A stretch of DNA of 36,251 nt, taken from the NCBI GenBank assembly GCA_016190665.1, contig JACPQD010000099.1:1-36251 (forward strand), given 5' to 3'. The position numbers were made by a program, and so were the translations under genes. Origin of the DNA: Chloroflexota bacterium. Its GTDB lineage: Bacteria > Chloroflexota > Dehalococcoidia > JACPQD01. Of this stretch, positions 8,949 through 15,564 are shown in pieces. The stretch's first letter is position 1, and every line of letters begins with the position of its first letter. The notes beneath the pieces are model-generated. The model was not told where the DNA came from, made no database searches, and saw only the letters and a program-made list of their open reading frames with translations.

Positions 8949-9236
8949 TTGGCCAACACTAGATCGGCGCAGAAGATGGTGCTCGTTTCGGAGCGGAGAC
9001 GGCTGCGAAATAAACCTATTCGTAGCGCCCTCAAGACCCACATAACGTCGGCTTTGAAGCTCCTTCAGGCAAAGGATATGGCCCAGGCTCAAGAAGCGAC
9101 GGGGCGGGCCGTGAGCGAGCTGGATAGAGCGGCGCAGAAGGGAGTCATCCACCCCAACAACGCGGCGCGCCGGAAATCGAGATTGATGAAGAAGCTCAAC
9201 GCGGTTCTTGCGGCCAAGCCGGAGGAGAAGGCGTAG
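8949..9236 (+). CDS. rpsT: 30S ribosomal protein S20
   Basis: The 95-aa protein begins LANTRSAQKMVLVSERRRLRNK, the classic S20 opening, and continues as a basic helical bundle (SALKTHITSALKLLQA, KGVIHPNNAARRKSRLMKKL). S20 binds 16S rRNA early in 30S assembly. The start is TTG at 8949: GGAGG at 8936-8940 sits 8 nt before it and the family N terminus begins there. An in-frame ATG at 8907 would add an atypical 14-residue extension and lacks such a site. A strong terminator follows at 9272-9300. Upstream lies a 19-bp repeat (8901-8919) within the leader, and a weak promoter candidate (TTGCGC 8827-8832, TATGTT 8851-8856). Confidence 0.95.
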   Translation: MANTRSAQKMVLVSERRRLRNKPIRSALKTHITSALKLLQAKDMAQAQEATGRAVSELDRAAQKGVIHPNNAARRKSRLMKKLNAVLAAKPEEKA

Positions 9237-9271
9237 ACGTCCCGGCGGGATCGGATCACGTGGGCACCAGC

Positions 9272-9300
9272 AGGACATCGCGGTTCGCGATGTCCTTTTT
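9272..9300 (+). terminator. Rho-independent terminator after rpsT
   Basis: A perfect 11-bp stem (9272-9282 with 9286-9296), loop GTT, followed by a T-run. It separates rpsT from the lexA promoter, which starts 14 bp further on. Confidence 0.92.
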
Positions 9301-9313
9301 GCTGAGGTGGGTA

Positions 9314-9342
9314 TTGACAGGCTCACCAAAGGGTGGTACACT
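9314..9342 (+). promoter_or_regulatory. lexA promoter
   Basis: TTGACA (9314-9319), a 17-nt spacer, and TACACT (9337-9342). Transcription would start within the SOS box just downstream, which implies a leader of about 120 nt before the lexA start. Confidence 0.85.
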
Positions 9343-9343
9343 G

Positions 9344-9357
9344 CGAACTGACGTTCG
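9344..9357. promoter_or_regulatory. LexA-binding SOS box
   Basis: CGAACTGACGTTCG matches the Gram-positive-type SOS operator CGAAC-N4-GTTCG as a perfect palindrome. It lies directly after the -10 box of lexA, where bound LexA would block initiation, so autoregulation is expected. Confidence 0.88.
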
Positions 9358-9467
9358 GCAGGAGGTCTACCATAAAAGCCGTTTCGCAGCTGGGTTTGTC
9401 CCGGCTTCGCTTACGCCTCATGCAACTCGATGGCGAGAGGGCCATTACTTACAGGGGGAGGTCGGCA

Positions 9468-10106
9468 ATGAGAACACTCTCGGAGCGACAGCAACGTATT
9501 CTGAGCTTCTTGAATCGCTTTCTGGAAGAGAAGGGCTATCCCCCAAGCATCAGGGATATCGGCAAAGCGTGCGGTGTGAGCTCTACCTCGGTGGTCGACT
9601 ACAATCTGGACATTCTGGAGCGGGAGGGCTACCTCCGGCGCGACCGCGATGTGTCGAGGGGGATCGAGCTTCTGGGAAAAGACCGGAATAGAAACCGCAC
9701 CGTTCGCGTGCCAGTAATCGGCCGGATAGCCGCTGGCGAGCCGATACCCGTCCCCTCCGCCGATGCCTGGGATACGACGGCCTCCGCCGACACCCTGGAG
9801 GTGACCCGGGAGGTCACGGGCGGTAGGGAAGCAGTATACGCCTTACGCGTAAGGGGCAACTCCATGATCGACGCCCTCATAGGCGATGGTGACATAGTCC
9901 TCATGCAGCATACCAGCGCCGCTGAAAACGGGGAGATGGTGGCCGTTTGGCTTAAGGCAGAGAAAGAGGCCACACTGAAGAAGCTATATCGGGAGAAGGA
10001 CCGCGTGCGCCTCCAGCCGGCGAACGCCGAGATGAAGCCCTTTTACGCTGACCCGGATAACGTGGAGGTGCAGGGCCGGGTGATCGGCGTCATACGGCGC
10101 CATTAG
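9468..10106 (+). CDS. lexA: LexA repressor, self-cleaving SOS regulator
   Basis: The 212-aa protein starts at ATG 9468, with GGGGAGG 7 nt upstream. The winged helix occupies about 1-65 (LSERQQRILSFL, YPPSIRDIG, SSTSVVDYNL). The Ala-Gly cleavage site is A89-G90 in IGRIAAGEPI. The catalytic Ser132 lies in GNSMIDALIGDGD, and the general-base Lys171 in EATLKKLY. DNA damage activates RecA, which triggers self-cleavage and derepression of genes with the box seen at 9344-9357. The frame stays open upstream to 9333 but that part is not LexA-like. Curiously, AGGAGG at 9360-9365 is followed 6 nt later by an in-frame ATA rather than a normal start. Confidence 0.96.
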   Translation: MRTLSERQQRILSFLNRFLEEKGYPPSIRDIGKACGVSSTSVVDYNLDILEREGYLRRDRDVSRGIELLGKDRNRNRTVRVPVIGRIAAGEPIPVPSADAWDTTASADTLEVTREVTGGREAVYALRVRGNSMIDALIGDGDIVLMQHTSAAENGEMVAVWLKAEKEATLKKLYREKDRVRLQPANAEMKPFYADPDNVEVQGRVIGVIRRH

Positions 10107-10126
10107 GACCCATCGACGAGGTCAAC

Positions 10127-10810
10127 GTGGAGCTTAGTCAATACTGGAAGATCCTGCGCCGGCGCTGGTGGGTGGTGGTCGTCCTTGCCCTGGTCGCCGC
10201 CGGCGCCAGTTTCGCCGTGGAGCGAACTACTGGCCTCGGCTATACCGCCTCGCTCCGCATCATCGTGAGCGTACCGCCGGAACCCCGGATCGTCGGGGGC
10301 AGCTACTACACGTACGACCGGTACTATAGCTGGCTCAGCTCGGAATACCTAACGGACGATCTGGGAGAGGTGGTGAAGAGCCGGGCCTTCTCCGAGGATA
10401 TGAGAGCTGAGCTGAGCGACGATAGCCTTAACCTGACCATTTTCGGCGAGCGGGGCACCAAGAAAACCCACCGCATCCTCTCCATCAAGATAACCTCACC
10501 CGACAAGGACGCGGCGCTGCGCACGGCCGACGCAGCGGCGAGAGTCATCGAGAAGAAGGGCAAAGACTACCTGGCCCAGTTGAGCTACGGTGATGCCGTG
10601 GTGCGGGTGATCGATCCCCCGGTGGTGGCCGTGGAGGGCGGAGGGGCGCGCGCCTTTCTTAATATCGGCTTGCGGACCGCGCTGGGTCTGTTCGCCGGGC
10701 TGGCGCTGGCGTTCCTTATGCACTATCTGGACAACGCCATTTACGATGCCGAGGACGCGGAGCGGGCCCTGGGCGTGAGGGTTCTCGGCGAGTTGCCTCC
10801 AGAGGCCTGA
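10127..10810 (+). CDS. Wzz/chain-length-determinant-type membrane protein
   Basis: A 227-aa protein with the layout of a polysaccharide co-polymerase: a short cytoplasmic N terminus (MELSQYWKILRRRWWVVV), a first membrane helix at about 15-31, an extracytoplasmic domain, and a second helix at about 180-200 followed by a short tail (AERALGVRVLGELPPEA). That tail resembles the segment preceding the kinase in Wzz-BY-kinase fusions, but no kinase domain is present. Such proteins set the chain length or export of surface polysaccharide. The start is GTG at 10127, with GAGG 5 nt upstream. It lies 20 bp after lexA and could be co-transcribed; no polysaccharide genes are near. Confidence 0.78.
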   Translation: MELSQYWKILRRRWWVVVVLALVAAGASFAVERTTGLGYTASLRIIVSVPPEPRIVGGSYYTYDRYYSWLSSEYLTDDLGEVVKSRAFSEDMRAELSDDSLNLTIFGERGTKKTHRILSIKITSPDKDAALRTADAAARVIEKKGKDYLAQLSYGDAVVRVIDPPVVAVEGGGARAFLNIGLRTALGLFAGLALAFLMHYLDNAIYDAEDAERALGVRVLGELPPEA

Positions 10811-10862
10811 ATGAAATGATGAATGCTGAATGCGAAATGCTGAACGTGGAATTATTCCGTAG

Positions 10863-10884
10863 TCGGGGTCGTCTCTGACCCCGA
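10863..10884. repeat. Short hairpin repeat
   Basis: TCGGGGTC and GACCCCGA form an 8-bp stem with a 6-nt loop in the gap after the Wzz gene. It has the look of a dispersed palindrome. The rest of 10811-10983 holds no coding sequence I can support. Confidence 0.5.
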
Positions 10885-10983
10885 TACGCCAGCGCCGGTC
10901 CTGTGGGGGACGAGGCTCATCTCCTGCTTTGGGTCGGTTCTAGCCACGAACGACACGAAATACACCAACGTAGCGCGGACAGC

Positions 10984-11013
10984 AAACGGCCCCGGATCGA
11001 TCCGGGGCCGTTT
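10984..11013. terminator. Bidirectional terminator (perfect 30-bp palindrome)
   Basis: A perfect palindrome with arms AAACGGCCCCGGATC and its complement. It ends in T-rich DNA on the + strand and A/T-flanked DNA on the other. It sits between the convergent Wzz gene and the desulforedoxin-like genes and could terminate both. Confidence 0.85.
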
Positions 11014-11028
11014 CTTTGCCTGGGACCT

Positions 11029-11172
11029 TTAGTCTGAGGATGGCAGAGGCTTAGGGGTCTGCAGCTCCATATCCTTGCCGCAGCACTGAATGGCGCCTCC
11101 ACCGGCCTTGGTGCAAAGCACTTGCGTGCCGCAGACCTCGCAGAGAAACCTCTTGCCCAACTGATTCGCCAT
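11029..11172 (-). CDS. Desulforedoxin-like small iron protein A (47 aa)
   Basis: A 47-aa protein starting MANQLGKRFLCEVCGTQVLC, then GGGAIQCCGKDMEL. It has the C-x2-C ... CCG-x-x-M pattern of desulforedoxin and the N-terminal domain of desulfoferrodoxin, where four cysteines bind one iron (Cys11, Cys14, Cys30, Cys31). Desulforedoxins are small redox proteins, usually of anaerobes. AGGAGG lies 9 nt before the ATG, supporting translation. It is the second gene of a two-gene unit with the paralogue at 11212-11331. A proline-rich tail (TPKPLPSSD) follows the domain. The gene is easily missed because of its size. Confidence 0.8.
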   Translation of the reverse strand: MANQLGKRFLCEVCGTQVLCTKAGGGAIQCCGKDMELQTPKPLPSSD

Positions 11173-11211
11173 TAACGATTGCCTCCTGGTGTCTCTTCGC
11201 TTTCCTTGCCG

Positions 11212-11331
11212 CTACTTCTTCAGTTCCATCGGCTGCCCGCAGCAGCAAATCGTGCCCTGACCATCCTTGGTCACGATGAACTCACAGCCGCACTTGGTAC
11301 AAATGTAACGCTTGCCCAACAGGTTCGCCAT
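11212..11331 (-). CDS. Desulforedoxin-like small iron protein B (39 aa)
   Basis: A 39-aa protein starting MANLLGKRYICTKCGCEFIV, then GQGTICCCGQPMELKK. It has the same C-x2-C ... CCG-x-x-M pattern as its neighbour, with extra cysteines next to the ligands (CGC and CCC). The first six residues differ from those of the paralogue by a single Q/L change, pointing to a tandem duplication. AAGGAGGG lies about 12 nt upstream of the ATG. A consensus promoter is at 11421-11450, and the paralogue follows 39 bp downstream. Partner proteins are not visible; a role in electron transfer or oxygen defence is inferred from family only. Confidence 0.8.
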   Translation of the reverse strand: MANLLGKRYICTKCGCEFIVTKDGQGTICCCGQPMELKK

Positions 11332-11381
11332 ATTTGCCCACCGCCCTCCTTGTGATGCACTGATTCCACGCTCAAGATGAA

Positions 11382-11400
11382 TCCTGAATCAAGTTCAGGA
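11382..11400. repeat. Dispersed 19-bp quasi-palindrome
   Basis: TCCTGAATCAAGTTCAGGA lies in the leader of the desulforedoxin-like pair. It is nearly identical to the copy at 8901-8919. Confidence 0.6.
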
Positions 11401-11420
11401 CTCACATCTGGCCAGAACTT

Positions 11421-11450
11421 ATTATAGTGGAAGGGTTTTCAATTCGTCAA
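11421..11450 (-). promoter_or_regulatory. Promoter of the desulforedoxin-like pair
   Basis: On the minus strand TTGACG (11450-11445), an 18-nt spacer, and a perfect TATAAT (11426-11421). Confidence 0.75.
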
Positions 11451-11563
11451 TGATTTTAGGCGACTCTGGCGCCTCGCCGTCTCCCCGGCTCCGAAGCTTG
11501 ATGTATCCGGCGGACGCCCCCAGACCCCCGGATCTCGCGGGGCTGAAAGGCCCCGAAGGCGAA

Positions 11564-11596
11564 AGACCGACTCGGTCTCGGAGACTGAGTCGGTCT
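11564..11596. repeat. Double palindrome (REPIN-like)
   Basis: Two 16-bp arms (11564-11579, 11581-11596) pair with one wobble, and each arm is itself a near-palindrome (AGACCGA-C-TCGGTCT). The core resembles the repeats at 312-377. It lies in the gap downstream of lpdA; the rest of 11451-11645 holds no supported gene. Confidence 0.65.
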
Positions 11597-11621
11597 GAGG
11601 ATTACACCCTGCCACCCTCCA

Positions 11622-11641
11622 GGCGGACACAGGCGTCCGCC
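11622..11641 (-). terminator. Hairpin just downstream of lpdA
   Basis: GGCGGAC and GTCCGCC form a 7-bp stem with a 6-nt loop, 4 bp past the lpdA stop. No T-run follows, so it may be a 3'-end-stabilising hairpin or another repeat rather than an intrinsic terminator. Confidence 0.4.
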
Positions 11642-11645
11642 CCTG

Positions 11646-13037
11646 CTAGATTTTGAGGACGTGCAGCGCTCCATCCAACTGCCCCAGGGCGGCCTCGTGC
11701 ATTGCTTCAGGGAGGGTGGGGTGGGCGTGGATCGTGTGGGCGATGTCCTTCGCCGTGCCTCCCATCTGCATGACCGCCGCTCCCTCGGCGATGAGGTCGG
11801 TGGCATGGGGGCCGATGATATGCACTCCCAGCACCTTTCCTGATTCCGCTTCACAGAGGAGCTTGACGATGCCCGTGGTGTCGCCCATGGCGTGGGCGCG
11901 ACCCAGGGCGGAGAAGGGGAACCGGCTCGCTTTATAGGTTATGCCCTTCTCCTTGACCTCCTTCTCCGTCATGCCCACGCCGGCCATCTCCGGCGCGGTG
12001 AAGATGCAGTTGGGCACCACGCGATAGTCCACCGTCCGGCTGGCGCCCAGAGCGTTCTCCACGGCTATCTCGCCCTCGTAGGAGGCGACGTGGGCCAGCA
12101 TGATGCCTCCGATGGCGTCGCCTATGGCATAGACCCCGTCGAGGTTGGTCTCCAGACGCTCGTTCACCGCAATGGCGCGCCGGTTCATCGTCACGCCCAC
12201 ATCGGCCAACCCCAGACCCTCCGTGTAGGGCGAGCGTCCCACGGCCACGAGCACCATCTCTGCCTCGATACGGCTCTGGCCCTTGGCCATCTCGTAAGTC
12301 ACCTCCAGCGACTCGCCCTTCTTCTCCACGGCCTTGACGGTGGCGCTGATATTGACCTCGATGCCCTGGGCGCGTAAGAGTTGGCCATAGCGCCGCACGA
12401 TCTCCTCGTCGACGGGTGGCAATATCTGGGGCAGCATCTCCACTATGGTCACCTTCGACCCGAGGCCGTTGAAGATGGAGCCGAACTCCATACCGATGAC
12501 GCCGCCGCCGATGACCACCAGGCTGGCAGGGACCTTTGTGATGTCCAGGATTTCATCGCTAGTGACCACACCGGGCAGGTCCAGGCCGGGCACCGGGACT
12601 CGGGCGGGCACGGAGCCCGTAGCGAGGACCACCTTCTTAGTGGTGATCTTCTCCCCGTTCACTGCCACGGAGCGCGGCGACTCCAGTTTGCCGGCGCCGT
12701 TGTAGACATCGATCTTGTTCCCCTTCATCAGCCGCTCGATGCCGGCGACTTGGGTGGCCACCACTTCGTTCTTGCGGGCCATGAGCCGGCCGAAGTTGAG
12801 ATCGAACCCCTTCAGGTCCACGCCGAAATCGGCGGCGTGTTTCGCCTCGTGAAGCGCCTCGACGCTGCGCACCATGGCCTTGGTGGGTATGCAGCCGCGG
12901 TTAAGACACGTCCCTCCCAGCTTGTCCTTCTCCACCAGCGCCACCTTCGCGCCCAATTGCGCGGCGCGAAGGGCGGCCACATAGCCCCCGGGGCCGCCGC
13001 CGATGATGGTGATGTCATACTCCTTGGGGTCCGCCAT
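11646..13037 (-). CDS. lpdA: Dihydrolipoyl dehydrogenase (E3)
   Basis: A 463-aa flavoprotein of normal family length that reoxidises dihydrolipoyl groups with NAD+ in 2-oxoacid dehydrogenase or glycine-cleavage complexes. The FAD dinucleotide motif is IIGGGPGGYVAALRAAQLGA (11-30). The redox-active disulfide is C44/C49 in GGTCLNRGCIPTKA. A second nucleotide motif, VIGGGVIGME, binds NAD. The His-Glu dyad is in HAHPTLPEAMHEA near the C terminus. GGAGG precedes the ATG by 6 nt. No E1, E2 or lipoylation gene is in the window, so its complex is unknown. Confidence 0.95.
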   Translation of the reverse strand: MADPKEYDITIIGGGPGGYVAALRAAQLGAKVALVEKDKLGGTCLNRGCIPTKAMVRSVEALHEAKHAADFGVDLKGFDLNFGRLMARKNEVVATQVAGIERLMKGNKIDVYNGAGKLESPRSVAVNGEKITTKKVVLATGSVPARVPVPGLDLPGVVTSDEILDITKVPASLVVIGGGVIGMEFGSIFNGLGSKVTIVEMLPQILPPVDEEIVRRYGQLLRAQGIEVNISATVKAVEKKGESLEVTYEMAKGQSRIEAEMVLVAVGRSPYTEGLGLADVGVTMNRRAIAVNERLETNLDGVYAIGDAIGGIMLAHVASYEGEIAVENALGASRTVDYRVVPNCIFTAPEMAGVGMTEKEVKEKGITYKASRFPFSALGRAHAMGDTTGIVKLLCEAESGKVLGVHIIGPHATDLIAEGAAVMQMGGTAKDIAHTIHAHPTLPEAMHEAALGQLDGALHVLKI

Positions 13038-13192
13038 TTCTTACCTCCGACTAATCTTGCCCTTGCCAGCCAATCACTGAAGCCCGAAAGGAGATGCAGG
13101 ATTGCGACGGGGAGAACGGCCCGATTGTAATATGACGGGTGGAGGGCTGTCAAGAAACCATGCCCTCGGGTAGGGGCGGGCGTCAACCTATT

Positions 13193-13280
13193 TGGAGTGC
13201 GGCGGCCCCGACGCATCGGGATCCCGATGGAGTCGGGACTTGCCGCCGCCTTCAAAGCGCAGGCAAGCCTGCGCACTCCA
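13193..13280. repeat. 88-bp palindromic MITE-like element at the maf 3' end
   Basis: Perfect 9-bp terminal inverted repeats (TGGAGTGCG at 13193-13201, CGCACTCCA at 13272-13280) enclose nested palindromes (CATCGGGATCCCGATG; GCGCAGGCAAGCCTGCGC at 13257-13274). The element overlaps maf and supplies its last codons and its stop. Confidence 0.75.
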
Positions 13281-13908
13281 TAGTTCGCTCCTCGCAAGCG
13301 CAGCATTCCCTGGGAAAGAGCTTTTCGGGGATGGGCGGCAGTCCCACGCCGGTCCGCCGCAGCATCTTGACCAGGGCGCAGAGCGGCAGGCCCACCACGT
13401 TCTGATAACAGCCGACGATGCTGGCCACGGGGTGGAAAGCAACGTTCTGGATGGCGTAGGCGCCCGCCTTGTCCAGGGGATCGCCGCTGGCCACATAGGT
13501 ATCGATCTCGTCATCGGTATAGTCGCGCATGCGAACCCTGGTGGTCACGTGGCAGGTCTGCTGAGTCTCGTTGACCACAGCCAGGCCAGTGATAACCAGG
13601 TGTTCCCTATTGCGGAGACGCTGGAGCATTTCTCTGGCCTCGGTTGCGTCCCCGGGTTTGGCCAGCGACTCCCCATCCAGATAGACCAGGGTGTCGGCGC
13701 CGATGACGATGCTGCCCGGTTGACGGACAGAGAGGGCTTTTTCCAGTGCCAGGCGCTCGGCGAAGGCGCCCGGGTCTTCTCCGAGCTTGAAGGGCGGTTC
13801 TTCCACTTCGGAGGGTAAGGTTTCGAAGGGGACTCCCAGGGCCGCCAGCAGCTCGCGGCGGCGCGGGGAGGCGGAGGCGAGGACGACCATCATTTTTGAT
13901 GTTGGCAA
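13252..13908 (-). CDS. Maf-family nucleoside triphosphate pyrophosphatase
   Basis: A 218-aa Maf/YhdE-type protein that hydrolyses non-canonical or excess nucleoside triphosphates. The motif LASASPRRRELLAALGVPFE at the N terminus, then IVIGADTLVYLDGE and KPGDATEAREML, and DKAGAYAIQ are the family signatures. The start may be TTG at 13908 (AAGGGA close upstream) or the ATG at 13893. The C-terminal tail after ERT (MECAGLPAL and the stop) is encoded by the palindromic element at 13193-13280, so the native end has been replaced. The catalytic core is intact. Confidence 0.92.
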   Translation of the reverse strand: MPTSKMMVVLASASPRRRELLAALGVPFETLPSEVEEPPFKLGEDPGAFAERLALEKALSVRQPGSIVIGADTLVYLDGESLAKPGDATEAREMLQRLRNREHLVITGLAVVNETQQTCHVTTRVRMRDYTDDEIDTYVASGDPLDKAGAYAIQNVAFHPVASIVGCYQNVVGLPLCALVKMLRRTGVGLPPIPEKLFPRECCACEERTMECAGLPAL

Positions 13909-13975
13909 TTATCCCTTAGCGTGAAGTAGCTAGCGGGGCTCCGCACAAACACCGTTGTTTGCGTTATTGACCGAT

Positions 13976-14371
13976 TTATGTTTCTAGCTGGAAATCCTTG
14001 TACTTGTGGCTCATGCGGCCGTGAGGGGATAGGAAGCGAGCAAAAGGTCTCTGCTCAGTATTCCATAGGAGTTCGAGGATATCCCACTTTGATAGCAGTA
14101 GCTTCAAAACGGCATGGTTGTATTCCGTGCCGCTGGTGAGGAAAATGATACCTACCTTCTCACGTATGATGGTCTCTCGTTCACTGGGAACTCTTAGCAT
14201 CCTCTTGTTGTAGCTAAACACCAGCCATCCGCTCCGACCAGCTACAGGCAACCATTCTGTGTCTGGTTTCCCAGCCAGGCCTAGCCTGCGCAAGTATCTG
14301 GTCTCGTAACCAACAAGGCTAAGAGCTTTGGGTATGCCTGTACCAACGTCTTCATCGCAGAGAAGAATCAA
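13976..14371 (-). CDS. DUF5615-type PIN-like toxin (putative)
   Basis: A 131-aa protein opening MILLCDEDVGTGIPKALSLV, with an acidic D6-E7-D8 cluster. It continues with WLVFSYNKRML, then VGIIFLTSG ... AVLKLLLSKWDILELL. This is the layout of DUF5615, a PIN-like nuclease domain often paired with DUF433 proteins in type II toxin-antitoxin systems. The start is TTG at 14371 and overlaps the upstream stop by 4 bp (TTGA), so translation is probably coupled to the antitoxin gene. Toxicity and RNA cleavage are inferred from family and pairing. Confidence 0.72.
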   Translation of the reverse strand: MILLCDEDVGTGIPKALSLVGYETRYLRRLGLAGKPDTEWLPVAGRSGWLVFSYNKRMLRVPSERETIIREKVGIIFLTSGTEYNHAVLKLLLSKWDILELLWNTEQRPFARFLSPHGRMSHKYKDFQLET

Positions 14372-15054
14372 ACGGCAACTTGCTCCGCGTAACGAATTAC
14401 CTCCTCCACCACCCCCCGGGCAAGGGCGAAATCTCGTGCAATGAAATCTATCTTTTGCTTGGCCTTGAAGCGTTTATGTATGGCCTGAACAGTTATGCCC
14501 CGGCCTTCAACGGTTGGCAACCCCCCACTTATTCGGGGATCCACAACAATCGGAACCCCTGTGCCGATAGGATGCCATCTGGAAGCTAGTTCGTACTCAA
14601 ATTCAATTTGTGCCAGCGTTTCTTGGACTAAACCGGGAATCGTGTATTGTTCCGGTTGGTCCACAGCCTGCAAAGCAACCCCCGGAACACGCATGATATG
14701 TACAATGTGTCCACCGATGGACTTTAGTTCTAAACTGGCAAAGGGATACTCAAGATTGGGCCATATTCTTCGGGCATTGTCATAGGCTTGGCGCACCGTC
14801 TTAAATGGTTGCCGCTCTGCCTTTCTGAATTTGGCGGCCACAACGATTTCTATCAATTGCAAAAAGGAACATGCACTTTCCTTTCCCGGATGTCCCTTGA
14901 ACAAAGGCCGCTTAACTTCGCCTTCGGCAGTCCAATAGCCAAGAAGCCAATTTCGCACAGTACCCACAGAGACTTGAGCTAAATGAGCGACTTCAGCGAA
15001 GGTATACATCGGCTGTGTTCGCCACCCATTTCGGCCATTGCCATTGTCGGACAT
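14368..15054 (-). CDS. HTH-DUF433 antitoxin (putative)
   Basis: A 228-aa protein. Residues about 16-40 (MYTFAEVAHLAQVSVGTVRNWL) are a MerR/HTH_17-like helix-turn-helix. The middle is a spacer of unknown fold. The C terminus (about 168-225; VVDPRISGGLPTVEGRGITV, then FALARGVVEEVIRYAE) is a DUF433 domain. DUF433 proteins are usually short; this one carries its own DNA-binding head and a roughly 100-residue linker. GGAGGG precedes the ATG by 7 nt. It overlaps the DUF5615 gene by 4 bp. It probably represses its own operon and neutralises the toxin; this is inferred. Confidence 0.7.
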   Translation of the reverse strand: MSDNGNGRNGWRTQPMYTFAEVAHLAQVSVGTVRNWLLGYWTAEGEVKRPLFKGHPGKESACSFLQLIEIVVAAKFRKAERQPFKTVRQAYDNARRIWPNLEYPFASLELKSIGGHIVHIMRVPGVALQAVDQPEQYTIPGLVQETLAQIEFEYELASRWHPIGTGVPIVVDPRISGGLPTVEGRGITVQAIHKRFKAKQKIDFIARDFALARGVVEEVIRYAEQVAV

Positions 15055-15159
15055 GACAAGCCCTCCCCCCGCGTGTTAGAATCAGCCTGCAGTCGGCTGG
15101 GTAGCAGTGGGGCTGCAAATGAAGCGAAAGCGAAGATTCAATCGTGCTCCCGGTCAGCG

Positions 15160-15261
15160 GTGTCATCACCACCGCTGAGCAAAGCGGAATTTGAAGAGCT
15201 TCTTCGCACTGTTACTCGCCCCGCTCCAAAATCACCTGCGAAAGAAGAGCCCCGAACGTAG
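15160..15261 (+). CDS. Possible remnant small ORF ending LSKAEFEELLRTVTRP
   Basis: A short frame that runs from about GTG 15160 to TAG 15261 and ends LSKAEFEELLRTVTRPAPKS, then AKEEPRT. This looks like a real protein tail rather than random translation. An ATG at 15118 in another frame (MKRKRRFNRAPGQ) would give a plausible N terminus if one frameshift were repaired. It overlaps the 3' end of the transposase relic on the opposite strand by about 50 bp. Neither its family nor its expression can be judged, so I call it a possible broken small gene. Confidence 0.25.
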   Translation: MSSPPLSKAEFEELLRTVTRPAPKSPAKEEPRT

Positions 15262-15522
15262 GCTCTTCACGGTTCCGTCCATTATACCTGAAAGCGTACT
15301 CGTTTAGGTAGTCCACGAATACTTTGCGCTCGGGGCATTGTTGACCCCGCTGATCCCTCTCTTGACCAAGCTCCAGAAGCCCTCAATCGTATTCGTATGA
15401 ACGTCTCCCATGACGTAGACTTCGCTCTCATGGTGAATCCGGCGGTGAGCATAGCCCATTTGGGGCAGCCGATCATAGGAACGCAGTTCATCCGTCGCAT
15501 GTCGCCATCTTCGTCGGCTCAT
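15212..15522 (-). pseudogene. IS1595/ISXO2-like transposase relic
   Basis: The fragment contains MGDVHTNTIEGFWSLVKRGI, the hallmark third catalytic block of ISXO2-like transposases, preceded by a degenerate TDELRSYDRLPQMGY. After GVNNA, around a CCCC run near 15334, the frame shifts. The sequence then continues in another frame as RKVFVDYLNEYAFRYNGRNR, ending at a stop at 15212-15214. The N-terminal two thirds are absent, so the copy is dead. It lies between the DUF433/DUF5615 pair and rlmD and marks an old insertion or deletion there. Confidence 0.85.
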
Positions 15523-15564
15523 CGGGAGGTGGGTGGCGATTTCTCACTTCTCACTTCTCTCCCC

